This document shows positions 22,685 to 32,803 of a DNA stretch of 64,000 nt, one piece after another. The notes under the pieces are model-generated. The model searched no databases, was not told the DNA's origin, and was given only the letters and a program-made list of their open reading frames with translations. Where the stretch lies: contig JAHRHY010000001.1 of the NCBI GenBank assembly GCA_019671135.1, positions 2,666,001 to 2,730,000 of the forward strand, written 5' to 3'. The DNA is from Linnemannia hyalina. Lineage: Eukaryota > Mortierellomycota > Mortierellomycetes > Mortierellales > Mortierellaceae. Every line of letters begins with the position of its first letter. Position 1 is the stretch's first letter. The translations under genes and the position numbers were made by a program.

Positions 22685-22926
22685 TAAGTTTTGTTGGTTT
22701 TGTTGGCGAGGGCGAGGGGAAAGGAAGATGGGGGGAGGGGGAGGGGGGTTGCACCCTTCTTTCTCTCGGGTGTCCTTTTATTTTCGTTTGCGTTCGTTTC
22801 TCTCTCTCGCGCTCACCTCCTTCCTTCATCTTCATTCATTCATTCGCCACTTACACCCACCTGCCCTCTTGTTCTTTTCTCTCTCTCACTCCACCACCTC
22901 CACCTCCTCCTCCACACCCTCGCGCT

Positions 22927-24920
22927 ATGTCGGAGACACGAAAGCAATTGACGGTGATGATTGTAGGCGCCGGACTCGGAGGACTAACGTTGGCTTTGTT
23001 ACTGGAGAAGAAGGCCAAAATCGGCTATCACGTTTACGAAAGGGCTGCCGAGGTCAAGCCTCTCGGTATGGTCCTCTTCCTTTCCTCGCCAAACGTCTTA
23101 TTCTTATGTACCCTTCTGACATACCGTCTCAAGACTGACTCGGACCCTTCTTTTTTTTCTCCCCCTCCCTCTCTAACACTCTTTCATTTCTAGCTTGAAC
23201 TGCGACCGGGAATCAATAAGAAGCACGATTGCATTGGTTCCGAACATCATAATGCTATTGACACAGCTAGGGCTCACGAGTGAGTTCTACATGATATCGA
23301 AGATTCGGTACATCACTGTTCACAAGGAGAATGACAGCATGCGTCCCATGGGTCGAGTCTATATTGAGGAACATATCGAAAGGTGAAATACGCCAACCTT
23401 CCAACGGCTCCCTCTTTTCCCCTCCCAGTCTGCCCTTCTCAGGTTGTGTCCCCTCCTTTGTACATTTCAATGCTCTTATCCGCCGCTTTGTGCTTTTCAG
23501 TCTACTTGGGCTCCTTTGAAAAGAAAGAAAAACAAAGTGTATGAGGACTGAGAGCAGCCCAACTCTGCGTTTGTGCGCAAAATTGAGCCTTCCATAACTC
23601 ATTAGGATCAGTTATACAATGAGAGTGTGCACCCGTCCAGAATTCTACAGCTCCCTACAATGTACCTCAACCAACGGATCGTCTCCATCCACCAAGACGA
23701 AAACACTGGAGTTCGGATCGGAGCCTCCAAAGGCCAGTCCTTCACGGGAGATGTCCTCGTAGGAGCAGACGGGGCATACAGTAAAGTCCGTCAATCCCTG
23801 TTTGAGCAGCTAAAGAGTCAGGTCTATTACCGACTTTGGATCAAGAAAAGATGGTGGTCAATCATGCAACCATGGTCGAACTCACTTCACCCCTGGATCC
23901 CGAAAAATACCCCGCTCTCAGGGACACAGAAACGTTCGGCTATTCAGTCTGGGTGATTGAACAGAGTCCGTTCACCTGGAGCTACTTTTTGTTGGCGAAT
24001 AGCCGGATCGGGAGGGGGGTTGGAGTTGAGCACTGCGTGGGGGTCCGAGGCGGCTGAGGTGTTGTGTGAGGAAATTAAGGATTCAGGATCCCGTTAGGCG
24101 GGACGAAGGGGGATTTAATTCGGGCTTCACCCAAGTACTGTATTGTCGAAGTACTCTTGGGGAAGTTGTTTGAGACTTGGTATCACCAGCGCACTGTTCT
24201 CATGGGCGATAGTAAGACATGGCTTATTCTTTATTTCTTGTGGTTCGTATTCGATCATACGTAATCATTTTTTTTGTCTTCTAGCATGTCAAAAAGCAGA
24301 AATATGATCTAATCAACCCATCTGAGACTTTTAAACTACTTCATATCTTTAACTAATTGTTACTATCCGCTGATCTGATTCGTTACTAATGTGTGGATCC
24401 TCCCTTATGTTGGCCAAGGCGCAGTGAACATATGAAGGACGGTGATCCTCGCAAACGCGCTGTACGAGATCCGACACGCGAACTCCAAGGACATGACTGC
24501 TGCGTTTGAAAACTACCGCACACAGCGGCATGCCCATGTTGAGCAGTGTAATACCGGCCATTTCTCACGTTCTATTTCTTCGTTTCGTAAATATGCCCTT
24601 TTCGCAGATAACGAACCAGACTTACGATGACTAACAGCACAAATGAAATACATATAAGAAATGGTACAAAGATATACTCCGTCGATTCGTGCTAAGTGTA
24701 GCGTCAAAGCTCTTCCAACGACAAAACTACACAAAGACCCTGAACTATCGACCCCAGGCGTCGTTTCTGGAGCGTATTCCCGACCGTTGCACCATTCCTG
24801 TCCTGTCCCCAGAAGGCGTCTTTGCGGTGTACTAAAAAACAGGCAGCTCTTCGGAGGAAGCGGCAGAAGGAGTTGGAGGGGGAGCAGCACCAGATTGGAG
24901 GTAGCCCTGTTGACGCTGTA
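22927..24920 (+). pseudogene. FAD-dependent monooxygenase pseudogene (paralogue of the gene at 27015)
   Basis: The first exon (22927-about 23067) is intact: VMIVGAGLGGLTLALLLEKK, the FAD dinucleotide-binding motif. The following pieces match the downstream paralogue but cannot be joined. Exon 2 (SMRPMG.VYIEEHIER) is out of phase with exon 1. Exon 3 frameshifts near 23655, after RPEFYSSL and before NQRIVSIHQDENTG. The DVLVGADGAYSKVRQ motif survives. The part matching the paralogue's exon 4 is largely scrambled after 24030. The GDACH region reads GD.CQ. TGA replaces the Met-Glu of VNAMEDA near 24430. The C-terminal piece (FQRQNYTKTLNYRPQASFLE, about 24700-24800) is still recognisable. Several independent lesions indicate loss of function, and it follows directly after the TIR element. 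Confidence 0.85.
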
Positions 24921-27014
24921 ACCGTTGCTTAAACGATAAAGATTTTTTTTTTTGGTGTAGTTCATAGGTTGAGTAGTTAAAGTTTGTGTGCGTGCGTGCG
25001 ATTGATGCACTGACGGCGAGTCCTGAACGATGCTGCTGTTTGCTCCATTCCCTTGTTTTCAAAGACGAGTACAGAACTTGGAGTGAAAAGTCTAGTTGCC
25101 GCCAAGACATAACGGTGTGTTTATTAATTGCGCCATGCGCAGTCGACTGAATGGTAGTACGGCTGCATGGGTGGTGATTATGCAAGGCAAGACACGAAGG
25201 AAATGAACGAGTAACAAGAAGGAAATTGCCTGATGTCCACGGACGAATCCACGAATAGGTCTGTACAACCATCAGGCTGAACAAGCAGTATGTAATGAGG
25301 GGCATGGTACGGACTGTGGCTCAGATGAGGGCGCTGTGTCTTCGAAGGATAGTGTGGCGATGGTTAGGATCAGGAGAAAAAAAAAGGAGGGGGGGGGGTT
25401 ACTCCATACGAAGTGGACGATACGGCTCTAACTTGTGGAGTGAAGAGATGAAGAGAGAGGAGGAACACGAAAATATATTGTCCTTCATGCCGTTGTTGTT
25501 GTTTGTATCTCATCTTTTCTCGTTTTTCTTTTTGTGCCCCTAAATTTTGGCGCCAATCCATCGCTCACGTTGGAAAGGGACCCATGTTTTCTTTCTTATC
25601 CTCTCCAATGCATGACCATTGCTCATTTATTTGTTGTATGAACCCGTTCATAAGAGAACTCCAAGGTTGAGAAATAAAAAACGAGAGCAAAGGGGTGATG
25701 GGATAGAGGTGTTGCCGCCGGATTCACGCATCATAACAGGACTGACAAGGCCTTGATGAATTACTGGTACATGCAAAGAGGTGGAACGACAATCTAGACT
25801 CATTCAATTGCAAAAGAAGTGAGAGGGACTTTTTTCTACCCTGGCAGTGAGATGTGGACGATCCATGTACCATCGTAGAGGTGCAAATATTATCCCCGCT
25901 TGCTTGGCTATTTCCTCCAAAGTTCAAGGTTGCCGCGCCCAATTTGCTCACAGAAGAAAGCCAAAAAGCGAGACAGAGAGGAACGTGGCGATGATGGTGA
26001 GTATCGACTCTCTCTCTTCTCTTTCTGTCTGCTTGCCAGCCAGCAAAGAAATGCTCCGCTCATTCATGTCGTCTCTCGTCTCTGTTCGCTCCTTCCCTTC
26101 TTCCCCCATTGATCCATTGTTTTTTTTTGCTCTCGCACTGTCGTTGTGCTCACAACAATAATGAACAGGAGCGTCTACATGACAAAGAGCAAATTAAGAA
26201 GAGAGAGAGAGAGATGAGAAGTAGGTGAATTGTCGGCTTGGCTTGGCTTGGGCTAAGGCTTGGAGGGGGGAGAACAAGAAGAAAGGGGCTGGACCCATCT
26301 CTCTCCACCTTTGTTTTTCTGTTGTTGACAAGAGACCGTTCATCTTGTCTGCGAAACAAAAAAAACAAAAACAAAAACAAAAACAAAAGCAAAACAACAT
26401 ATTGATGAGAGCAGTGCAGGACGGAGGGGTGCTATTTACATGTTCCAGTATGGGATTTGCATGTACTTTCTGTTTGTTGCAGCATTGGTGACATCTTGGA
26501 GTTATTGTTGTGGTTATATTTTTTGTTTGTTACCATGGGCAATAGGCAGTGGACAGTGGATAAGGGTGGAATGGGTCCGATGCTGGCTTACCTTTCTTCG
26601 ACCACCCCTTTCTTCAACCGCCCTTTTCTTCAACCACCCCCTTCTTCTTTCCTGGTGTTACCCAACTGTGCCACATCTCCTCGTCCCCCAAATCCTCCAG
26701 AGCTCGTTTTTCAGTCTCCTTTCACTTCACTCCCCTTCTTTTCCTTCGCACTTGTTCATATTCTTACAGCTCCATACGTACTCCACCTTCCATCCCTTCA
26801 ATCTACTCATTCACACACTCTCACTCACATACACGCTCATTCCATTCGTTACATTCCTCATTCACCTTTCTGTCCTTCCCATCTGCCCCCCACTCTTCGA
26901 CCTTGCCGCATCCTCCTTTACACCTACTTCGGCTGTTGAACTAACACTTCCTCACAGCAACGATTCGCCCCTTTCCTCAATTTTTCATACTCTCACACTA
27001 CCAAGCTATAAACA
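24921..27014. other. Intergenic region upstream of the intact monooxygenase
   Basis: About 2.1 kb without a supported gene. The last about 450 bp before 27015 is strongly pyrimidine-rich and includes a short imperfect repeat of CTTCAACC.CCC at about 26605-26640. An A/C-rich simple repeat (AAAAAC units) lies at about 26357-26395. The 192-codon frame at 26440-27018 is low-complexity and hydrophobic and runs through this leader, so I read it as non-coding. Confidence 0.4.
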
Positions 27015-29266
27015 ATGAACGACGAACCACCACCAACCGTGATGATCGTCGGCGCAGGCCTGGGAGGACTCACCCTTGCGATTCTTCTCCAGAGGGCCGG
27101 GATTGAGTACCAGGTCTTTGAAAAGACTCCTGAAATCCGACCCTTCGGTACCCCCCTTTGTCCCCTCTTGCCCTTCGTTCGATTTTCTACGATCCATCAG
27201 TCCAGGAGAAGTATGTTCGACTAACACGACCATTGTACTTTTTTTCTTGACATGATTCGACTTATCGTCCAATAGGTAGTGCAATCGCACTAGGACCCAA
27301 TATCCTCCCATTATTGACGCAATTGGGTTTGTATGAGGAGTTTATGGCGATCTCAAAGCCCGTCAATCATATCACCATCCACAAGGCTCAAGACATGCGC
27401 CGAATGGGCGCCGTCGACATTGAAGAGCATATCGAAAGGTAACAATATCAACATACACGCTCTTCTGACCTTCCCGACCCACCCACCCACCTTGTTTACA
27501 TTGTTAGTGTTTAGCTTTTCTGCCTTCCGCCTCCCTCAATTTCGACTCCAATGCTTCCATCTGTTTACCGTTGAACAACGTCTATATTATTTGTTGACCG
27601 TGCTCAGACATGCACCCCTTGCGGTTTTCAAACTAAAAAATCACCATTGACTAACGCCTATTTTTATGTTGCTGTTGTTTTTAGGAGTGGATATAGTAGC
27701 TACATCTGTTCACGGCCAGACTTCTACGACCTCCTCATCTCGCAGATCCCCAAATCCCGCATCTCCTTCGGAAAACGCGTCCTCTCCCTGGTACAAGGCG
27801 ACAACGGAGCTCAAATCCAGACTGCAGACGGAGGAGTATACGAGGCTGATATCCTTGTCGGGGCTGATGGTGGCTACAGTGCAGTCCGTCAAGCAATGTA
27901 TGAAAGACTGAAGAAGAAAGGACTCATCCCATCGACGGATCTAGAAAAGATGGCGTTGAATCATACGACGATGGTGGGTGTGACGAGGCCGTTGGATCTG
28001 GACAAATACCCGCTCCTGAGGCAGCAGCATAAGTCCTTTAGTCGGGCCGACTGGGTCATTGGTAAGTTTGAAGGGAAAGAAGAAAGAATGTTCTGAATGT
28101 TGTTTATTTTTTGTTCAGCCCAACTCAACTTTAAATCCTTATTCTTCAACTTAAACAATAGGTCATGGGCCGTTCACATGGAGTTACTTTTCACTAACGA
28201 ACAACAGGATCGGTTGGGGCTTCGGGACACAGATATTAACGGAGGAGCTTCAATTAGAAAACGACTCATCAAGGAGTTCAGACTGGGGACCAGAGTCGAC
28301 GCAGGCTTTGTGTGGGCAGATCCAGGACTACAAGGTTCCTATTGGAGGGACTATGGGCGATTTGATCCATGAGACGCCGCGGGATTCGATTTCGAGGATG
28401 TTGTTGGAGGAAAAATTGTTTGAGACTTGGTACCATCAAAGGACTGTGCTAATCGGCGATGGTTCGTGCACTCGGAACGGTAGTTGACTGGTGTTTTATT
28501 GTGCATTGAATTATTGGTGACGAGGTCATTAACGCTTTCATTCGTCATCCCTTCTTTTCTTCATAGCATGTCATAGGGTATGTTTATCAATGCACAGCTT
28601 TTCTTTTTCTTTATATTTCACGAGCAAGCAAATTAATCACACACCATACATCTTTCCATTTGACAGATATCGCCGTACTCAGGACAGGGACCAGTAAACG
28701 CGATGGAAGACGCAGTGATTCTCGCCAACGCCATTTATGAGATCCGAGCAGTCAATTCCGAAAACATCACCACCGCCTTCCAGGATTACTATGTGGAACG
28801 ATACCCACATGCTGTGGATCAACTCAAATTCAGTAAACTCTTTACTATGCTCATGGCCGGACAGGTACAAAAGAAAACCATTCTGCTATGAACTTGAACC
28901 ATTGGGGACATGTCATCTATCTGTTCATATTCCGCGCATCGTCTAATATTTATACCCGTTTTTATTTTTATCCGCCTCGCTTTTGCGATGTGCGCAAACT
29001 AGACGTGGAAGGAAAGTCTAATGCGGCGGTTTGTCTTGAGCCACATGTCAAAATATTTTCAACGACGAAACTATGCCAAAACACTCAATTACCGTCCCCA
29101 AGCTTCTTTTCTCCCACGAGTCCCCGATCGAGGGATCATCCCAGTCCTGTCGCAAAAGCCCTCAAAACGATATGAAGAGAAACTGTTGGCAGAGCGGTTG
29201 GCAGCCAACTCGGCCTCGATCGCTTCATCTTCTGGGTTTGTAGCTACTGCTGCTTCTGCGGTTTGA
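27015..29266 (+). CDS. FAD-dependent monooxygenase (PHBH/salicylate hydroxylase-like), intact copy
   Basis: Seven exons (27015-27147, 27276-27438, 27685-28061, 28162-28461, 28567-28577, 28667-28864, 29003-29266) give 481 aa. Residues 9-18 carry the GxGxxG FAD-binding motif (VMIVGAGLGG), followed by an acidic strand end (FEK). The second conserved motif is DILVGADGGYSAVRQ. The third is GDACH, completed by an 11-nt exon, then RISPYSGQGPVNAMEDA, where family members contact the FAD ribose. WSYFSLTNNRIGWGFG lies in the substrate domain. The expected reaction is NAD(P)H-dependent hydroxylation or epoxidation of an aromatic or polyketide-like substrate, but the substrate cannot be predicted. No other biosynthetic genes are adjacent, so there is no evidence for a metabolite cluster. 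Donor 4 is GTTCGT, weaker than the others. It has a decayed duplicate upstream. Confidence 0.9.
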
Positions 29267-29289
29267 AAATACCCAGTTTTCATTTGCGA

Positions 29290-29295
29290 AATAAA
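29290..29295 (+). terminator. Putative polyadenylation signal of the monooxygenase
   Basis: An AATAAA lies 24 nt after the stop codon. Confidence 0.45.
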
Positions 29296-30153
29296 GACAC
29301 AAGCTCAGCGAATATCAAGTTCGTCTCCTTGTCGTGGTCATCAAAAACACCTCATTTTGGAAGGAGCTTCACTAGTTACTTTCTTTCGTTGTGGCTATCT
29401 CCCTGTTATGTATACGCTGGGTGTGGATTTGCTGCGACTAGTGAAAATAGTAAACACTATGAAGGAGCCGGTATTTAGTGTTGAATACTCTAAACACTGC
29501 ACTCCAAAAAACCATCCCAGTTCAGTCTCCTCAATGTTCCTGCAAAGCTCGATTCCTTCTATCCAACATCACAGCTCCATTTATGTAGCGACAGGCTCCC
29601 CCAGGCGCGTTGAGTCCAACAAAAATCCTCGGCATCTAAGGTGACTCCCCCCCCCCCAACCGACCGAAGATGTTCGTTTTTTCCTCTTTCGTCCCAGCCC
29701 CAATCGTCATCGTCTTCGTCGTCGTCGCTTGCGGTTGATCTCTTTCAAACTCCCAAAGAAGAAACTCCAACTATCAAAGGCCACGACACCCCCACGACCG
29801 CTCCATCAAGGTGTCTAAAAAACCTGGATCGAGAGCAGGGCGTTGCTCCAGAAGGGCAAAACGAGTGAGCTTTTTATACTTGATCAAAAGGCGGGAGGGG
29901 GGGGGGGGTACCCTAGTGCATCCATGGTCGCATCATCAAGGCATGGATAAATGTGAAGTAGGAGAGAAAGAGAAAGAGTGGATGAACAAAAGTAAAGAAC
30001 TGCAGGCAAACGAAATGAGTAATATGGCAGGGAAATCGATCATCACAGAAGGATCCCCAACAACTGCTGAGAGAGAGTGCATGCAAAAATTCTTTTCGTC
30101 CCACATAAGCGTCGTTTATTCTCATATGTAATAAAATCCAACGAGGTCTCCTC
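29296..30153. other. Convergent spacer before the F-box array
   Basis: The 3' flanks of the plus-strand monooxygenase and the minus-strand F-box gene 4 face each other here. C-run and G-run homopolymers occur near 29648 and 29897. No supported gene is seen. Confidence 0.4.
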
Positions 30154-31620
30154 CTACAAACGCCTGCCAGTAACGGGCCGGAACCCAAGATGGTTCAACT
30201 CCATCTTTCGAATCTTATCCAGCTGTTGAACGCGGAACAGCTCCAATATTTGCCGAAGCCTTGTCCCGTTCGTCATCAATCGCCGTATCTCCTCACGAGT
30301 ATAGAAGCGGTAGATGTGCTCCCAACCCATGTCAGAGAGAATACTCAACACCTCCTCTGTCCGGGCCTCAGTTTCTGCGTAGTGCTGTAGTCGTTCTTCC
30401 CGAGGGATCGTAATGTTGATGCTCATGTCCTCAAGATCTCGACACCCCCATGTTTGTCGGCCCCACAGCTCCAGGAGGTTGAAAGAGAGTGGAAAGATAT
30501 GGGACAACGTGAACCTTTTCAGCCTTGTGCAGTCAACCAGATATCGAAGGTATTCCTCAGGGTCCATGGTATCGTCGGCTTTGGAAATGCAAAGGCTCTC
30601 CAGTGTTGGGGCGTGCGTGATAATGGCCGAAACAAGGCCATGTTCTGGACCGTGGACACAAAAGCGGAGTCTTCGAAGTCCATTTCTCGAGCTGTGTCGG
30701 ACCAATGCCTTAATGTGCCGTGCCTGCAAGGGTAGTGGAAGGCATAGGGAGTTAAGGTTGGGGCAGTTGGTCTGGAGGCAGTTGGCAAGGAGTGTTGTAT
30801 CCAAGGTGGTATCGTCCAGGCACAGCTGGAGGCTCGTTAGGCTAGGGCAGTGCTTGACCAGTTCATAGAGGTAAAGGTCGATGGGCTCAGAAAATTTATC
30901 CACGGTGAGAGAATCGAGGTGATCAAGGACTAATGCGCCATCTCTGTCGCTGCTGTCCTGCTGTGATTGTGAGTGTGGCGTCGGTGTTTGTTGCAAAAGT
31001 TCCTCTGGTCGCAATCCTTCGAGTGACTTGATACTCAGTTTCCTCAGTGTCCCCGCAAGAAGCCTCAGCACCTGTCCAAGCCGTCCCCCAGAGCAATCCC
31101 ACCCATCCAGCGATAGTCGCTCAAGATGCGTAAACCCAGCAAGGTCTTCGACATCCAGGGGAACAAACCAAGGCTCGTCGCCCTCCCAGCCTAGGACCTT
31201 CAGTCGTGGGTTCGCTCGGAGCAATTGCTTTCCAGATCCTGCTGCCTCATCGGTTCTGCGGTATTTCTTGTCGTCATGAAAGACCCTGAGCTCGACAAGG
31301 TTGGTGCAGTTTTTGAAGAGCCGAAAATCCCGCCGCTGGTTCTCTCTATGAAAGTGCAGGGTCTGGAAGAGGTGGCTGTGACGACTGATGACTTTGTTCG
31401 GTACGCGGTCCATAGAAAGGTCGGCCCATAGTCCGCTCCAGAGGATGGGTAACAGGGTAGTGTGCCATAGCTTGGAAACCAGGAGACAGTGGCAGAGTGT
31501 TTGTGGTGCGAGTTCGAAGGTGATAGTCCATGAGTCGTAGAGGTATGTTTCTTCCCATAGAGGTAGAAAGAAGCCGACGAGAGCTAGGATCTCTGGGATT
31601 TCCAATGGATGAGGCGGCAT
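30154..31620 (-). CDS. F-box protein, FLPLW-type (F-box gene 4)
   Basis: Single exon, 488 aa from the ATG complementary to 31618-31620 (MPPHPLEIPEILALVGFF). The longer frame upstream to 31758 starts at a non-ATG codon and encodes atypical sequence, so I reject it. The F-box segment LEIPEILALVGFFLPLW is followed by a variable loop and CHCLLVSKLWHTTLLPILW. The next block, MDRVPNKVISRHSHLFQTL, is shared by the family. The rest is an irregular LRR array (LERLSLDGWDC, LTSLQLCLDDT, LNSLCLPLPL) ending in DMGWEHIYRFYTREE and a C-terminal helix (ILELFRVQQLDKIRKMEL). It is presumed to be an SCF substrate adaptor and is the 3'-most member of a five-unit minus-strand array. Confidence 0.85.
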   Translation of the reverse strand: MPPHPLEIPEILALVGFFLPLWEETYLYDSWTITFELAPQTLCHCLLVSKLWHTTLLPILWSGLWADLSMDRVPNKVISRHSHLFQTLHFHRENQRRDFRLFKNCTNLVELRVFHDDKKYRRTDEAAGSGKQLLRANPRLKVLGWEGDEPWFVPLDVEDLAGFTHLERLSLDGWDCSGGRLGQVLRLLAGTLRKLSIKSLEGLRPEELLQQTPTPHSQSQQDSSDRDGALVLDHLDSLTVDKFSEPIDLYLYELVKHCPSLTSLQLCLDDTTLDTTLLANCLQTNCPNLNSLCLPLPLQARHIKALVRHSSRNGLRRLRFCVHGPEHGLVSAIITHAPTLESLCISKADDTMDPEEYLRYLVDCTRLKRFTLSHIFPLSFNLLELWGRQTWGCRDLEDMSINITIPREERLQHYAETEARTEEVLSILSDMGWEHIYRFYTREEIRRLMTNGTRLRQILELFRVQQLDKIRKMELNHLGFRPVTGRRL

Positions 31621-31901
31621 TGCGAGAGGAATTAAAAAGAGGGGAGGGGAAGGAAGGTGATGAGAGTGAAAAACACCAAAGTCTGACACATGGGTCAAGG
31701 AATTAAACATCGAAGCAAAGAGTGTGTGACCGTGCATGCCCTGATCCCCATTACACAAAAAAAAAAAAAGCGCGTAAATGAAATGGGTACTTTTTTTTTT
31801 TTTTTTTTTTCTCCTGCAACTGCAAGAGATATGCTGCTATTCTGCGTGTACGGCAACCTAGTGGCAGATGTCCGGAAATCATAATAGTCCCACGCCAATA
31901 G

Positions 31902-32495
31902 CTATAAGTTGTCCAGCTTCAGTAACTGCACCAGGTCCGCCAAACGAAGACTTGTCAAATCGATCCTCAGACGGCCTGGGTTCAGCTTCCTGTACCGAGA
32001 AATGACGTGCTCCCATCCCATGTCCGTAAGAATCTCAGTAGCAATCGTCTCTGCTTCTGCTTCTGGGTTGTTATACTGTTGATGGTTCTGCTGTCATTGT
32101 CGTGATCGGGGTAGGAATGGCGAAGAGGTCCATCCGCAACGCAAACTCAACTCCTGACGACACCCCCTGAAACAAGAAATTATGTTCCAATTTCGAGTTT
32201 ACGAAACACTGTGGCGATCCATGCTGTAATAGAGTCTCGACTTGATGTGTCTAGAAGAATGTGGTAAGGGCCAAGACGCTGAGGTTGAGGCTGCAGAGTC
32301 GAAGGCTGTGGGTGAGGCGGGTTGCATTCAGTCTGGTGTCGTCCAAATTTTGGTTGAGGGTCGTGAGGTGGCGGTGGACAACTTCATCCGGTACATGCTC
32401 CGTGTAGAAGTCTGTTTTGAAACTGTGCTATATGATTGGCAAGAAGGTGGAACGTTGGCGAGTATTTCTGGGATCTCGAGTGGATGTTGCTGCAT
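31902..32495 (-). pseudogene. Internally deleted F-box gene (F-box pseudogene 5)
   Basis: On the minus strand an ATG at 32495 opens MQQHPLEIPEILANV, the family start, then loses the FLPLW frame almost at once. The far end retains the C-terminal block in another frame: ILTDMGWEHVISRYRKLNPG, ending LVQLLKLDNL and TAG at 31902-31904. This matches the end of F-box gene 4 (DMGWEHIYRF...). Only about 590 bp separates the two ends, against about 1.45 kb in intact genes, so most of the LRR region is missing. Frame breaks make a functional product unlikely. Confidence 0.75.
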
Positions 32496-32803
32496 TTGTT
32501 GAGAGTGGGCGATGGAGATGATGAAAGAGAAAGAGGAAACGAACAACCCTGTCTTAGCTGTCTATCGATCTACTTTGTCAAAGTCAGCACGTGACGGTGA
32601 ATGCCAAAAACAAGGCTACCTGTCAAAAACGACAAACTGCTTAGCGGACTATGCCTACAGAAAACAAAACTCCTTCTTCGTATGCTTTGCTTAGCGACCT
32701 AGACCGCTACCGCTGGATAACATTGTTATATATCCTTCGTCCATCGCTGTTATCCTTTTTATTTAAAAAGATAATACATATGCTAAAGCCTGAAGGGAGG
32801 AAC

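Noticed and set aside
26440..27018. 192-codon plus-strand frame upstream of the monooxygenase
   Set aside because: Covers the CT-rich leader, giving a Ser/Leu/Pro-rich string that overlaps the true start codon at 27015 in another frame.
22927..29266. Secondary-metabolite gene cluster around the monooxygenases
   Set aside because: No polyketide synthase, NRPS, terpene synthase or transporter lies beside them; the neighbours are RPC25 and F-box genes.
31621..31758. N-terminal extension of F-box gene 4
   Set aside because: Begins at a non-ATG codon and encodes atypical sequence; the ATG at 31620 starts exactly at the family N-terminus.
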